The notes under the pieces were generated by a model that made no database searches, was not told the origin of the DNA, and was given only the letters and a program-made list of their open reading frames with translations. 64,000 nucleotides of DNA from Hirsutella rhossiliensis. Taxonomy: Eukaryota; Ascomycota; Sordariomycetes; Hypocreales; Ophiocordycipitaceae. The DNA is taken from contig NW_025408682.1 of NCBI RefSeq assembly GCF_020360975.1, positions 974,501-1,038,500 on the forward strand. The letters are read 5' to 3'. Positions within the stretch are counted from its first letter, which is position 1. Every line of letters begins with the position of its first letter. A program made the position numbers and the translations under genes. Below are positions 1-12,300 of the stretch, piece after piece.

Positions 1-2568
1 GGAAAATAATCTAAGAGTTAAAGAGCTTAGCTAGGGCGCTTATTCTTTTCGTTTTAAAAAAAGATAGTACTTTACGGCTATATATAAACTACTAAGGACT
101 TAACTAGGTTATATAAAAGAATCGGTACCCTTTACCCCTTATTTTAAAGATTATTAACCGCTATTAAGGGGCTAAGTATTTTTCTAAGATTAATATATAG
201 AATATATATTAATGTATTTAAATTTAAGAAGGAGATAAATAAAAGACCGCTTTTTAAATACATTATAGATATTTCGAATACTTAGTAATACCCTTTAGAC
301 TTACTAATATACTAGCTATATTTTAAAGCTATATCTATTAAGCGCTTAAGGGGCTTATAGATATAATCTATATAGTCTACCTCGATAATATCCTTATATA
401 CTTTAAAACGAGAGAAGAATATACTAAATACTTAGGATAAGTAATAGAAAGGCTAAGGGCTATAGAGCTCTATATAAAACTATCGAAGTATATCTTTTAT
501 TAATAGTTAGTTAAGTTCCTTAAGTTTATATTATCTATTAATAAGGTATTAATAGACCCTCGATAGGTAAAGGTAATAGCCTAATAGCTTAAACCTATAA
601 CCTACTATAATATTTAGGTTTTCCTTAGGTTCTATAATTTTTACTAACGATTTATATATAGGTACTTAAGAGTTATAGCGCCCTTAACTATATTACTAAA
701 GGGGAGTAAGAATAAAAAGAAGCTAGGGAGTATAAAGCTAAACCTTACTAAAAGGGCAGCGTTTTAGGCTCTTAAGGATACTTTTTAAAGAGCCTTACTC
801 CTTTAATATTATAATCTAGAAAGATATATTTATATTAAAATAGATATATCGTAATTCGCGATAGTAGGGATTATCTCTTAACTTAATAACGAAGGACGTT
901 ACTATCCGATCGTATTTTAGTTAAGGAAGTTTACTAGAGCTAAACTTAATTATAGTATTTTAGACTAAGAACTCTTCGCTATCGTTAAGTTATTTAAATA
1001 CTAGCGATATTACGTTAAAGGGGCAGCGTATAAAGTAAAGGTATTATCGGACTACTATAACCTTTAGACGTTTATATACTAAACCTCCCTAAATAAGAGG
1101 TAAGTAAGATAGTATATATATTTAGTACTATTCGACTTTACGATTAAGTATTATATAAGTAAATCTAACCTAGCGGACGCGCTATTAAGAATACCTAGAT
1201 ATAAGGGCGAGAAGCCCTTATTTATAGAACTATTATTAGAGCTATAAGCGAAACTAGCTACTATTAATACTATATCTATATAAAGAAATAACGAGGCGTT
1301 TTTATAAGTAAGGAGATACTTAACCTCGAGTTAATATAAGTATAGTAAAGTGCCTTTATATAAGGAAAATATATAAGCTTATCTATAGTAGAACTATAAT
1401 AATTTAGGCGCGAGACCTAAACGATTAGCCGATTAAGCTAAAGAGAGAGCTAGTTATAAATAGTTACTCTTAAGGAAGACCGCTAAAGAAGCGGCCTACT
1501 ATATAAAGGTTTATATAGTAGAAGTTCTAGAACTATTACTAGAGTTACTAAAATATACTTAGTTAGTTAATATAGCGATTAGTAGGCTAAAGGAGACTAA
1601 AGACTTCTCGAAAGGGAAGGGTTTCTAGTTAGTATACTTAGATAGACTACTATTATAGAAGGGTTATATCGTAGTGCCTCTAAAGGTAGCTTTATAGTAA
1701 GAGCTAATATAGCTCTTTTATAACGATCTATTAATAAGATACTTTAGCTCTTAACGTACTAGCGAACTACTAGTAAGGAACTTCTATTAAGATAGAATAA
1801 TAAAAGATATAAATAAATACGTCTAGTTATACTTAGTATATTAAGGTATAGTATCTAAGAGGTATCGCCCTTATAGTACTATATAATCGTTATTATATCC
1901 TATACGACTATAGGAAGAATTATTAATAGACTTTACTATAAGTCTACCTAAAGTATAGTATAATAGATAAGACGTTAATATAATCTTAGTAATTATAGAC
2001 CGATATACTAAGTATTACCTCTTCTTTCCTATTTCTAAGATAATAATAGCCCTAGAGCTAGTAGAATTATTCTATTACTAAGTTAAATTAGTATATAGAC
2101 CTCTAAAAGGTATTATCTTAAATAAAGGGTCCCTATTTATAAGTAAGTTCTAGTTAGATCTTTATTTTATCTTATAAGTAAAATATAGGCTATCGATAGT
2201 ATTTTACCTATAAACTAATAGGTAAATAAAATAAATAAACTAAGCTATATAGTACTACTTAAGATACTTTACTAACTTAAAATAAACTAACTAAGCGTTA
2301 CTCCTACGTATTACTTAATTTATATATAATAATATAAAGAACGCGATAACTAAGTTATTACTTAATAAAGCGTTAATAGGTTACTAACTAAACTTCTATA
2401 TTAATACTAAGGACGATATTATTTAAAAGGGGGTACTTAAAGTAAGAGTAAGAGTTACTAGGCTATAGGAGCTATAAAAGAGGCTTAAGGAATACTAAGG
2501 AAAGGCTATTAAATTATAAGCAAAATACTATAATTTAAGGTATTAACCGCTTATACTAAAAGTAAGAG
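1..2568 (+). mobile_element. Gypsy element A, 5' portion of relic (RT, RNase H, integrase), RIP-degraded
   Basis: Conceptual plus-strand reading through many stops shows Gypsy pol. Reverse transcriptase lies at about 150-500 (an IVYLDNILIYF block stands for the usual YLDDILIYS). RNase H lies at about 830-1080 and integrase at about 1900-2400. The element starts before the window. CpA and TpG are nearly absent, so almost every CAA/CAG/TGG codon has become a stop, as expected from RIP. The frame is cut at 2568 by element C and resumes at 17434: the codons for L-K-V run into R-D-L-I-V-L-S once C and one copy of its aagag target duplication are removed. No intact ORF remains. Confidence 0.85.
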
Positions 2569-2754
2569 TATTATAGAGTAAGTAGAGGTATATATATAGG
2601 TGCCGTCTATAAGATAATATTAATAAGCTATATAGAGCTCTTTTATACGCGGCTAGCCCGCCCTTATACTTATAGGATCTAGCCCTCTATATATAACTAT
2701 ATAGCTTAGGCCGCGGCCTAAGCCTATTACCTATAATAGTTAAAGACTCTTATA
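2569..2754 (-). repeat. left LTR of element C
   Basis: This 186-bp direct repeat matches 17248-17433 and differs mainly by C/T and G/A transitions. Both copies begin tattatagagta and end gactcttata; the TG...CA termini appear to have mutated to TA...TA. Being on the left of a minus-strand element, it is the 3' LTR. Confidence 0.85.
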
Positions 2755-3897
2755 TAATGCCCTCCCTTAAGCGCGGCGTAGCGCTGCCCTATTAACGGCT
2801 CCTATATAATTAAGCCCGTGCCGCGGGCTCTTCCCTACCCTTTCCTATTAATAGGGCCGGCCCTACTAGCCCTATTATCCCCGCGCCCGTTAGCTTAGGT
2901 AGCCGGGACCCGGCTCTATACTTATCGGCCGGCTAGCCGTTTAAATAAGGGCATAACCTATTATATACGCCCCTAGGTAGCCGGCGGCTAGTCCGGACCT
3001 ACGTAAGCCTTAGGTTACCTATCCCCTCTACCTTAGGTAGTATCCTCTACTAAGGGGTATATAAGGCGGCATCCCCCCCTTCCCCCTTCCCTTCCTTCTC
3101 TCCCTTCTTTAACCGTAGTAGTAGGATTAATAGGTAAGTTTTACTCTACCTAGGGCGTTAGTCCGTTCCTAGCTATATAGGCCGCTCTATTAACGTATAC
3201 TTACGGTAGTAGCGGTAGTAGTAATAATAGCCCTAATAATAATAATAACTTTAACTAGTAAGTTCCGCGCCCTATAGAGCGGGAGGCCGTATTCCGTCGT
3301 GCTAACTTCCGCGATAGATATATCCGCCTCTCCCTCTCCTACCTCCTCCTTCTCGGAGCGTACGGAGTCGTTCGTCGACGCCGTGCTAGCCGCGGCCGAC
3401 GACGACTCCGCCGCTGCCGCCGCTCCTGCCCGCGCCGCTGCCACCGCTCCCACCGCCGCCGCCGCCGCCTCTACTACGCTATTCGCTCTCACGTCGCCCC
3501 TTAGGGTAACGACGCCGTCCCCGCCGCTACCCGTGACGCCCGGCCCATCGGCCCCCGCCTCCGTCTCCGCCACCCCCGTAAGTCCGTAGTTAGGCAAGCG
3601 TAATAGACGTTATCCGCTAACCTCCTATAGCATAAGCGCTAAGTATAGGCCGGCGCCGCCCGCTCGGCCCCCTATATACGTTATACGTCGTAGGAGCTCG
3701 ACTGCTCCGACTAGGCCGGGCGCCGCCGCGGCGGCAGCTGCTACTAGTGCGCGCGAGCCGGCCGCGCCTATAAGGCGGCGCCTCCCGTCCTACTCGCTAC
3801 GGCGTCGGCTTAGAAGGCCGGCTCGTACGGGCAGGCGCGGGGGGCTACTAAGAAGCGCCTTACCGCCGCCGCCGCCGCCTACCGTAACCTCCGCGCC
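2755..3897 (-). other. GC-rich, alanine-coding 3' tail of element C (left part)
   Basis: This part of C lies between its left LTR and insertion B, and continues at 11790-12300 on the other side of B. It is rich in gcc/gcg triplets, and open frames survive here (for example a 135-codon Ala-rich frame at 3190-3597, minus). They survive because the sequence is poor in CpA, not because it is a recognisable gene. It could be a low-complexity C-terminal extension or an extra ORF of the element. I do not recognise a domain and would not annotate a host gene here. Confidence 0.5.
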
Positions 3898-3902
3898 CTC
3901 GA

Positions 3903-4386
3903 TGTTACGACCACGGTCCAGCGAACCGCGGGGACTAATACATATCACGAGGTCACGTGACGTAGGGAGCAAGGAATATTAGACGGACCAACGGGCCAAT
4001 TAAGTTTAGAGCGACGGGTCACTCTAGCGCTCTAACGCTCTACGGCTAGGATCGTAGGATCGCTCTAGCGCTCTAGCGCTCCTAGACGACGGGATCACCT
4101 AGCGCTCTCGGCGATCTAGGGAAGCTCTCGAGATATATAAGGAAGGAACGGAATACTCCTTTAGATAGATAGCTCGATAGCTTTTAATACTATAATTATT
4201 ACGATCTCTATTACGATCTTATCTCTAATTCCGATTACTTAATTACTTAGTTATAGTCTATAGTCTACGACCTCTAACTTATTACTAATATAATATACTT
4301 ATTATTACTTAGACCACGCCCTATTATATCTACTAATATAAACCCCTCGATAGGTTTATCCCTTAAGAATAATACCGGTCGTTATA
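3903..4386 (+). repeat. 5' LTR of element B
   Basis: This 484-bp repeat begins TGTTACGACC, and its end is near-complementary (GGTCGTTATA). It retains several CpA/TpG sites that are TpA in the 3' LTR. It contains clustered copies of the short word ctctagcgct around 4020-4080. Confidence 0.9.
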
Positions 4387-7300
4387 CGTTAAAAGCTCTT
4401 ATTTAGTATAATACCGCGTTACTCTAAGTAATATCGTAACTATTAATATACCTATATAGTAAGCTAGATTAACTAACTCTAAAGCTACTATATCGCCTTA
4501 GGATATAATATATAAGATTATTACCCTTTAATATAAGGTATAGTTACTTAGGAACGGAGGAGGTAATAGATAAGTTAGGGACCTTAGAGAAGTAGTTAAA
4601 CTAAAATAGCTAAGACTATTTAATAGTACTTATAGTATACTTCGAGACTTTCTTACCTAACTTAAGGCCTACTACCGGTTTTACCTTACTAAACTTTTAG
4701 ACTTAGTCGAAAAGGTATTCTACGTAGGAAATTATTTATCTAGAACGGCACTCGCTTAGTTTAGACCTATTATAAGGGACTTTCTCGATAACTAACTAGC
4801 GCGACGAGATAACGAAATAGATAAAGTCTTTACTAGTTTCTAAGGATTTAAAGAAGCTATTATAAAGGTATTTAGAATAACCGACGAGGAATAAGAAGCT
4901 AAATAAAAACTTTAAGAACCTTAATAAAGGATCTTAGTATCGGATTATACTATAAAGTTCCGTTAAGTTACCTTAAAGCTTAATTAGGACAACGAACCTC
5001 TTATATTATAATTCTACGATAAGCTTAAAGAAGAAGTTAAGGACGAGCTTTATAAGGAAAATCGACCTAATAACCTCTTAGACTATATTACTATAGTAGT
5101 ACGAATCGACGATAGATAGTATACGCGACGCTAAGAAAAGAAATAAGGAAGAGGAAACTAAAACCCTTCCTATAAAAATAACTTTAACTAACGCGCTAAC
5201 TATAAAAAGAAGCGCGAAACTCCTATTACCTACGCCTATATAACTAACCTAGGTAGGATAGATCTAGATATAATATAGAAAAGTAAAGGAAAGTATTTTA
5301 ATTATAGGAAACTTAGATATTACTTTAAAGAATATAAATAACCTTATAAGGAGAAGAAAACCTACTAGGTACTAGCCCTAGAAGGTAAGAAATACCTAAA
5401 CGCTACTAATAGATAGGAACTAAAGTATAAACTCCTTAGTTAGACTATATACTACGACGACGAATATATAGTATACTTAAGCGATAAGGATAGTACTAGA
5501 TAGTTCCTAAAGCTACTAAAGAAGACCCTTATAATAATATAACGAAGGGATCCTAAAATATAGAAATAAGTTAAATTCGTAGAACTAGAATACCCCTATC
5601 TTAAAGGAGTCTCCTAAGACTAGATTAAGAAGAACGGTAAACGATTCTAAGAAGATATATAAAATAAAAATTAATAATAATAACGGGCAGTTTATAAATA
5701 ATATAATAAGGAAGATATAGATATAGCCCTTATACTTACGAAACTCGGATAATAACCTAAGGAGGAATAACGAAGTATCGACGATATAAGCTCTAAAGAA
5801 TAAGAAACACTTAGAGAAACGGAAGATAAGAACGAACTCGTACTACTACCCTCGCTATTAAGGGAAAATACTACGATTAAAGAATATACTCTATACTTTA
5901 AAGAATTTAAAGAAATACTTAAAATTAGAACCTAATAAATACCTTAAATTCTTATAGAAAACTAATAAGCTATATTAATTTAGTATTAACCGGTACTACG
6001 TAGAGGAGACTATACTATAGCTATCGCCGCGGTCGATACTTTTATAGCTCTATAACGAAAATAATAACTATAAGGAGAATTTTTAGATAACCTAAGAATA
6101 GTACTTAGTTATAAAGAGTATAAGTATATTTTATAGATCTTATATATTTACTTAGACTATATAATATACTTTTAGATAAAGGTATAATATAACGCCTTCC
6201 TAGTTAAATTCGAAGGATAAGTACTTTTAAAACCCTACCTAAGTATAGAACTAAACTACTAGAAAATCGATTAACGCTACTTAAACGACTAAGTTATATT
6301 ATTAAAACCCGATTACGGTATACTACTAGAATACCGCGATAATTATAGTTTATTAACGAGGTATCTTTTAGAGATATATAAAATCTATAAATACGCTAAA
6401 ATAAAGGAATAGTATAGCGCTACTTACTCTAAGGTATCTAAACTATTAATCTTTTAAAGACTTATATAACGAATTAAATATAATAAAAAAGATTATAACG
6501 AATACGTATACTTAAACTATAGAATTTACGAATATAAAAAAGTATAAGTATAGTATAAACGATATAACGGTATATTAAAAGATTATTAGTAATACGTACG
6601 AAGGCTATAAGCCGTATTCGACTAAGGAAGAATCGATATAGAAATACTATATACGAAATAGAAAGATATAGAATAAAAACTTAACCTTTAGTACGAAAAC
6701 AAATAAAATTATAAAGTATAGTACGTAATTAACTATAAAGTAGTATAATATAAATAATATAGCGTCGAGAAATAGGAAATCTTTAATTAGCTATAAGAAA
6801 TTAGTCTCTTAAGCCCTAATATAATACTACGCGATAAAAATATAAAGAAACGATATTAATAATAAATCGAAGAAGAATACCTAAATAAAATAAATAAAGA
6901 CTAGGTAAAAAACGAGGTACGCTATCTATAAAAGGGCTATAGACTAGCACGATATAATAAGATCTAAGGACCCTATATATAGTAATAGTAAGCTATAGCG
7001 ACTAAATAGTATTAGATATTTAAATCGCGGGATATTATATACGTATACTTTTAGACTATAGTATAATAGGTAATTACGTTTTACCTAGAGTTATTAATCG
7101 TTACCGACTTATATAAAGATATAAGATAGATCTATATAAACTTACGAATATTAAAGGAGAAGCCTTTAACTATAATAACGGAATTATTAATATAGAGATT
7201 AATTACCTTAATATTAATATCTAGGGCTATAACGAATAAGTTAACTTCGATATTATAGATATTAAAAAACACGACCTTATATTAAGGCTTCTATAGCTAT

Positions 7301-10300
7301 AGGAGAGCAACCTACTAATTAACTAGAGAACTAGCTAGCTATATTAGGATAAAGACATAAGTTTCTAGGACTAGTAGATTTAGGAGAAAGTAAAATTTTA
7401 CGATAATTTAGCTACTAAATAGGATAAAAGAGATAACCGTTTAAGTAAATTATTATAGGCTTTAGCAATATAAATAAAAATAGTAACCGAACTAGCGGAT
7501 ATAATAAAATCGACTAATAAGACCTACGTACTAACTAACACGGCTATATAACCTAGTATCTAATATAAATAAAATAAAGGATATAATATAAAGATTTAAA
7601 GAGTTATTACTACTTTAAGGAAAGACCTTAAATAAATTAATAAAGAGCTTAAGTTAAGAGAAACTAGCTCTTAAGAGAAAGAATAAAGCCTATAAGATAG
7701 AATAAAGAATATCCCCTAGGAATACTAGAAATATAATAAACTCTTTAAAGAAGAACTCGAGATAGGGTTACCTAAATATAGTTAATAGGACTACGAAATT
7801 TATCTTAAGGATAGAATAACGCTAACGTTCTATAAGATCTATAACCTAAACGAAAAGTAACTATAAACGCTACGCGACTACCTCGACGAAAATCTATAAA
7901 AGGGATATATATAAACGTTAATATCTAAAGTAGGCTATCTAGTTATATTTATTCTAAAGAAAAACGGTAAGCTATAACTAGTTATTAACTATAGACGCTT
8001 AAACGATATTATAATAAAGGACTAAATACTATTACCGCTTATATTAAAACTACGAGATCGACTATATAGTAAAATATAGTTTATAGCCCTTAACCTTAAA
8101 GGCGCCTATAACTTAATACGTATAAAAAAGGGATATAAATAGATAATAGCTTTTAGAACGAAATTCGGACTATTTAAATATCTAGTAATACTATTTAGAC
8201 TTATAAATATACTAGCTACCTTTTAACGGATAATTAATAATATCCTATATAAATACTTAGATATCTTTATAGTAGTATACCTAGATAATATCTTAATCTT
8301 CTCGGATACCTTAGAAGAATATAAGGAATACGTCTATAAGGTACTCTACGTACTTTAGAATACAAAACTACTAGTTAAACTAAAAAAAAGTAAGTTCTAT
8401 ATATAGGAAGTAGACTTCCTTAGATATACGATCTTACTAAGAGAGATATAGATATAATAAGATAAGATTAACTTAGTTAAAGAATAGCTAATACTAAAGA
8501 ACGTTAAAGATATATAAAGTTTCCTAGGATTTGTAAATTACTACTAACGATTTATTAAAGATTTCGGAAAGATTATAGCACTACTATATAACTTAACGAA
8601 GAAGGAAAAAGAATTTATATAAGACGATAAAGCTAATAAAGCTTTTAAATATATTAAGACTATAATTATATAAGAACTAGTCTTAACTACCTTTAATCTA
8701 GAACGATAAATCGAACTTAAAACCGATATATTAGACTTTGCTCTAGGAGTATAAATCGGATAGAAGGACGATAAAGGAAGACTATAACTAATTATATTCT
8801 ACTTAAAGAAGCTATATAGCGTAGAACTTAATTACCTTATCTATAATAAAGAATTCCTTATAATTATTTAAGCTTTTAAGGAATTTCGATACTACCTTCT
8901 TAAAAGTAAGTATAAAGTTAAGGTCTATATAGATTATAAGAATATCTTATACTTTATAATAATATAATAGTTAAATAGACGATAGATCTAATAGGCCGAA
9001 TATTTATCGGAATTCGACTACGAAATAATCTATAGAAAAGGAATAGAAAACGGTCGAGCTAATACCCTTAGTCGACGAAGTAACTACGATATAAGAGCAC
9101 TTATAGCGAAAAGATAGCTCCTAAAAATCAACGAAAATAAGAACTACTAGCAACGATAGCTAAATATAATATTTAAAGTATAACCTAACGACTTAATATA
9201 TTAAAAGATCCTAAAATAAAGAAAAGAATATAAAGCACTAAATAGATATAATATAGAATATTTAAAAGTTCTAATATATAAAAATAAAATCTAAATACTA
9301 CTAGAATTATAAGATAAAGTTATATAAGATATATACGAATATTTAATATATAGATACTAAGGAATCTAAAGAATAATAAAACGGATTAAATAATAATATA
9401 ACTTCCTATAGCTTAAAAAAGCAGTATAATAAGCTATTAAAGAATATAAACGTTATATACGAAGTAAAGCTAAACGATATAAACTATATAGAGAATTATA
9501 ACCGCTACTAGTACTAGAGAAACTATAGGATTTAATAGCTTTCGACTATATTATAAAGCTACTACTATTAAAAGAACCTATAACTAACGTTAAGTACGAT
9601 AGTATATTCGTTATTACCGATAAATTAATAAAATATAGATACTTCTTACTATATAAAGAAGTAAGTAATATAGAAGAGCTAGTATATATATTCCTACGAA
9701 CTATTATTAGTAATTATAGACTACTAAATAAGATTATCTTTAATAAAGGAAGTACGTTTATAGCTAAATTTTAGTAAGCTCTTATAGTATAATTAGGGAC
9801 GAAATATAAGCTTAGTATAGCTTATTACCTATAAATAGATAGATAAATAGAATAACTTAACTAAACGCTTAAATAATATTTACGATACTATATTAGCTAC
9901 GAATAAAACGATTAAGTTAAATAGCTACTAATAGCGTAACTAGCTTATAATAGCTTAGTTATAGAAATAACTAAGCTCTTACTAGTATATACTAATTATA
10001 GATATAACCTAGAAGTATTTAAGGTTGCTCGATAAGGACTATAAGCGGAACGAGCGATACTATAAGTAGATTAGCTATGAAAATTATATAAAGAAATATA
10101 ATAAGAACTTTAATTTATTAGAGAACGAATATCTACTTATTATAATCGGAAAAGATTATAGGGACTAATCTTTTAAGAGGGAGATATAGTCTACCTTATA
10201 TAACGAAATATTAAAATAAAACGACTAAGTAATAAATTAGATTTTAAGAAACTTAGACCGTTTAAGGTTAAGAAAGCTATTTTAAAAGTTAACTACGAAC

Positions 10301-11300
10301 TTTCGCTACTAATAATAATATAGATATACCCGATATTTTATATCTTATTATTAGAACTAGTACTACGAAACGCTAAACTATAGGATAAAATCGAAGTCGA
10401 TAATAATTAGGAATATAAAGCTAAATAAATACTAAATATAAGAAAATAAGGTTAGTAATAGGAATACCTTATTAAGTAGAAGGGATATAGGCTAGAGGAA
10501 AATACCTAGGAACTACTTAAGCACTTAACCTACTATAGCTCTCTACTCCGATAGTTCTACTAAGCGAACCCTTAATTAGAAATATAGGGTTACTAAGAAT
10601 AGTATCCTAGTCTAATACGTCTAAGGCACTAAACGATTAAACCTCGCTAATAGTAATAGTTTCCTTATTTAATAAATAAACTAATTCGTTTTAAGAAGAA
10701 CGCGTTATACTATCTTCTTTATTAATAGCTTATATACCCCGCTAAAATAACTTACTACCTTAGTCCTTTAGGAAACGCTTTTATTTCCTAATCTAAGCTA
10801 GGCGAGCTATCGCTTCCTTTAACGCTTCTTTTACTTTCCGTTTATCCGAATTAATCTTTTACTATTAATTTATAATACGACGAACTAGAAAAAAAGGAAT
10901 ATTAGTAAAAAGAATAATAAGGAAGGAAAGGGATAAAAATAAATAGGCGGACGCTATATTATAACTATTATAAGAACGGCCTATAAAGGTATATTTAGAA
11001 TACCGATTAGAACGCTCGCCGACTTTATAAGTTAGGCCTAACCGAAAATAATAGGAGCAAGGTATAATTTTAATACCGTAGATCTCGGTCTAGGATGCTA
11101 GCTCCGATCGTTAACGCGATTTATCGGAATTACGGGAACGGGATTTTTAAATATAACTAGACATACTATTAGCAGTATATCCTAAAAGGATAAAAGAATA
11201 AGGAACGATATACTTACGCATAACGCGATAAGAGTATATTTATATACGGCGGCTAAAGTAGTAGGTCTTAGGGATAAGACTAAAAGAAGGGGAGGTATCC

Positions 11301-11784
11301 TATTACGACTATAGTCTAGCGAACCGCGGGGACTAATATATATTACGAGGTCACGTAACGTAGAGAGCAAGGAATATTAGATAGACTAACGGGCTAATTA
11401 AGTTTAGAGCGATGGGTTACTCTAGCGCTCTAATACTCTATAGCTAGGATCGTAGGATCGCTCTAGCGCTCTAGCGCTCTTAGACAATAGGATTACCTAG
11501 CGCTCTCGGCGATCTAGGGAAGCTCTCGAGATATATAAGGAAGGAATAGAATACTCCTTTAAATAGATAGCTTAATAGCTTTTAATACTATAATTATTAC
11601 GATCTTTATTACGATCTTATCTTTAATTCTAATTACTTAATTACTTAGTTATAGTCTATAGTCTATAACCTTTAACTTATTACTAACGTAATATACTTAT
11701 TATTGCTTAGACCACGCCCTATTATATCTATTAATATAAACCCCTCGATAGGTTTATCCCTTAGGAATAACACTGGTCGTTATA
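11301..11784 (+). repeat. 3' LTR of element B
   Basis: Same length as the 5' LTR. It begins tattacgact, i.e. the TGTTACGACC start after G-to-A and C-to-T changes. Most differences from the 5' LTR are RIP-type transitions in this copy. It is followed directly by the duplicated target ctcga. Confidence 0.9.
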
Positions 11785-12300
11785 CTCGAGCGATAGGGCC
11801 TTATGCCTAAGTAAGTCTTACTCCTCCGCTCCCTTATTTCCGCCTCTAACGTACCTAGCGCTAAGGACACTGCCTCCGTCGCCCTATTAGCGGTCCCCTT
11901 AGCCGTGCGCGCCTCCGCTACCGCCGCTACCCCTGCCACCGCCGCTAGCCGCCGCCCCTTTACCCCTAGAGCCGCTGCCGCCGCCGACTAGCTTACGGGC
12001 TTAGAGGGCCGCCTTAGCGCCTTAGAGACCGCCGCCGCCGCTAATAAGAAGGAGGAGGCTAATAAGGACAACGATAACGAGGATAATAATAATAATAATA
12101 ATAAGGAATAGGCCTAGGTAGTTTAGGGGCTCCGCCTTATAATAAACGCTATTTTTATCTCTACTTATACTATTACGCTTATATTGCCTATATTACCGTA
12201 ACTACCCCCTCCGCTATACCTACTTTATAGTCCTAGCCTAGGCTATTATCGGTAGTCCGCTAGTCTGTTATTTTTATTTACTATTCCGAATAAGCCTTTA
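11785..12300 (-). other. GC-rich tail of element C (right part)
   Basis: This continues the 2755-3897 stretch across insertion B. It has the same gcc/gcg-rich, Ala-coding texture, ending in a run of aat triplets near 12085-12105. No intact ORF and no recognised domain. It leads into the integrase of C at higher coordinates. Confidence 0.5.

Larger units (their letters stand above)
3903..11784 (+). mobile_element. Gypsy/chromovirus-type element B, full length, RIP-degraded, nested in C
   Basis: This 7,882-bp element has 484-bp LTRs (3903-4386 and 11301-11784) and a perfect 5-bp target duplication ctcga (3898-3902 and 11785-11789). Plus-strand order: gag at about 4550-5160, a degraded CCHC knuckle at about 5285-5340 (Tyr where Cys is expected), protease region near 7030-7300, reverse transcriptase at about 7950-8330, RNase H at about 8690-9080, integrase at about 9340-10270, and a chromodomain-like end at about 10440-10530 (a YLIK-KGY block). 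A purine tract (11283-11295) precedes the 3' LTR. Stops throughout mean it is not autonomous. Confidence 0.9.

Noticed and set aside
3190..3597. Ala-rich 135-codon minus ORF and overlapping plus ORF
   Set aside because: They are inside element C and low complexity; frames stay open because the stretch is GC-rich and poor in CpA.
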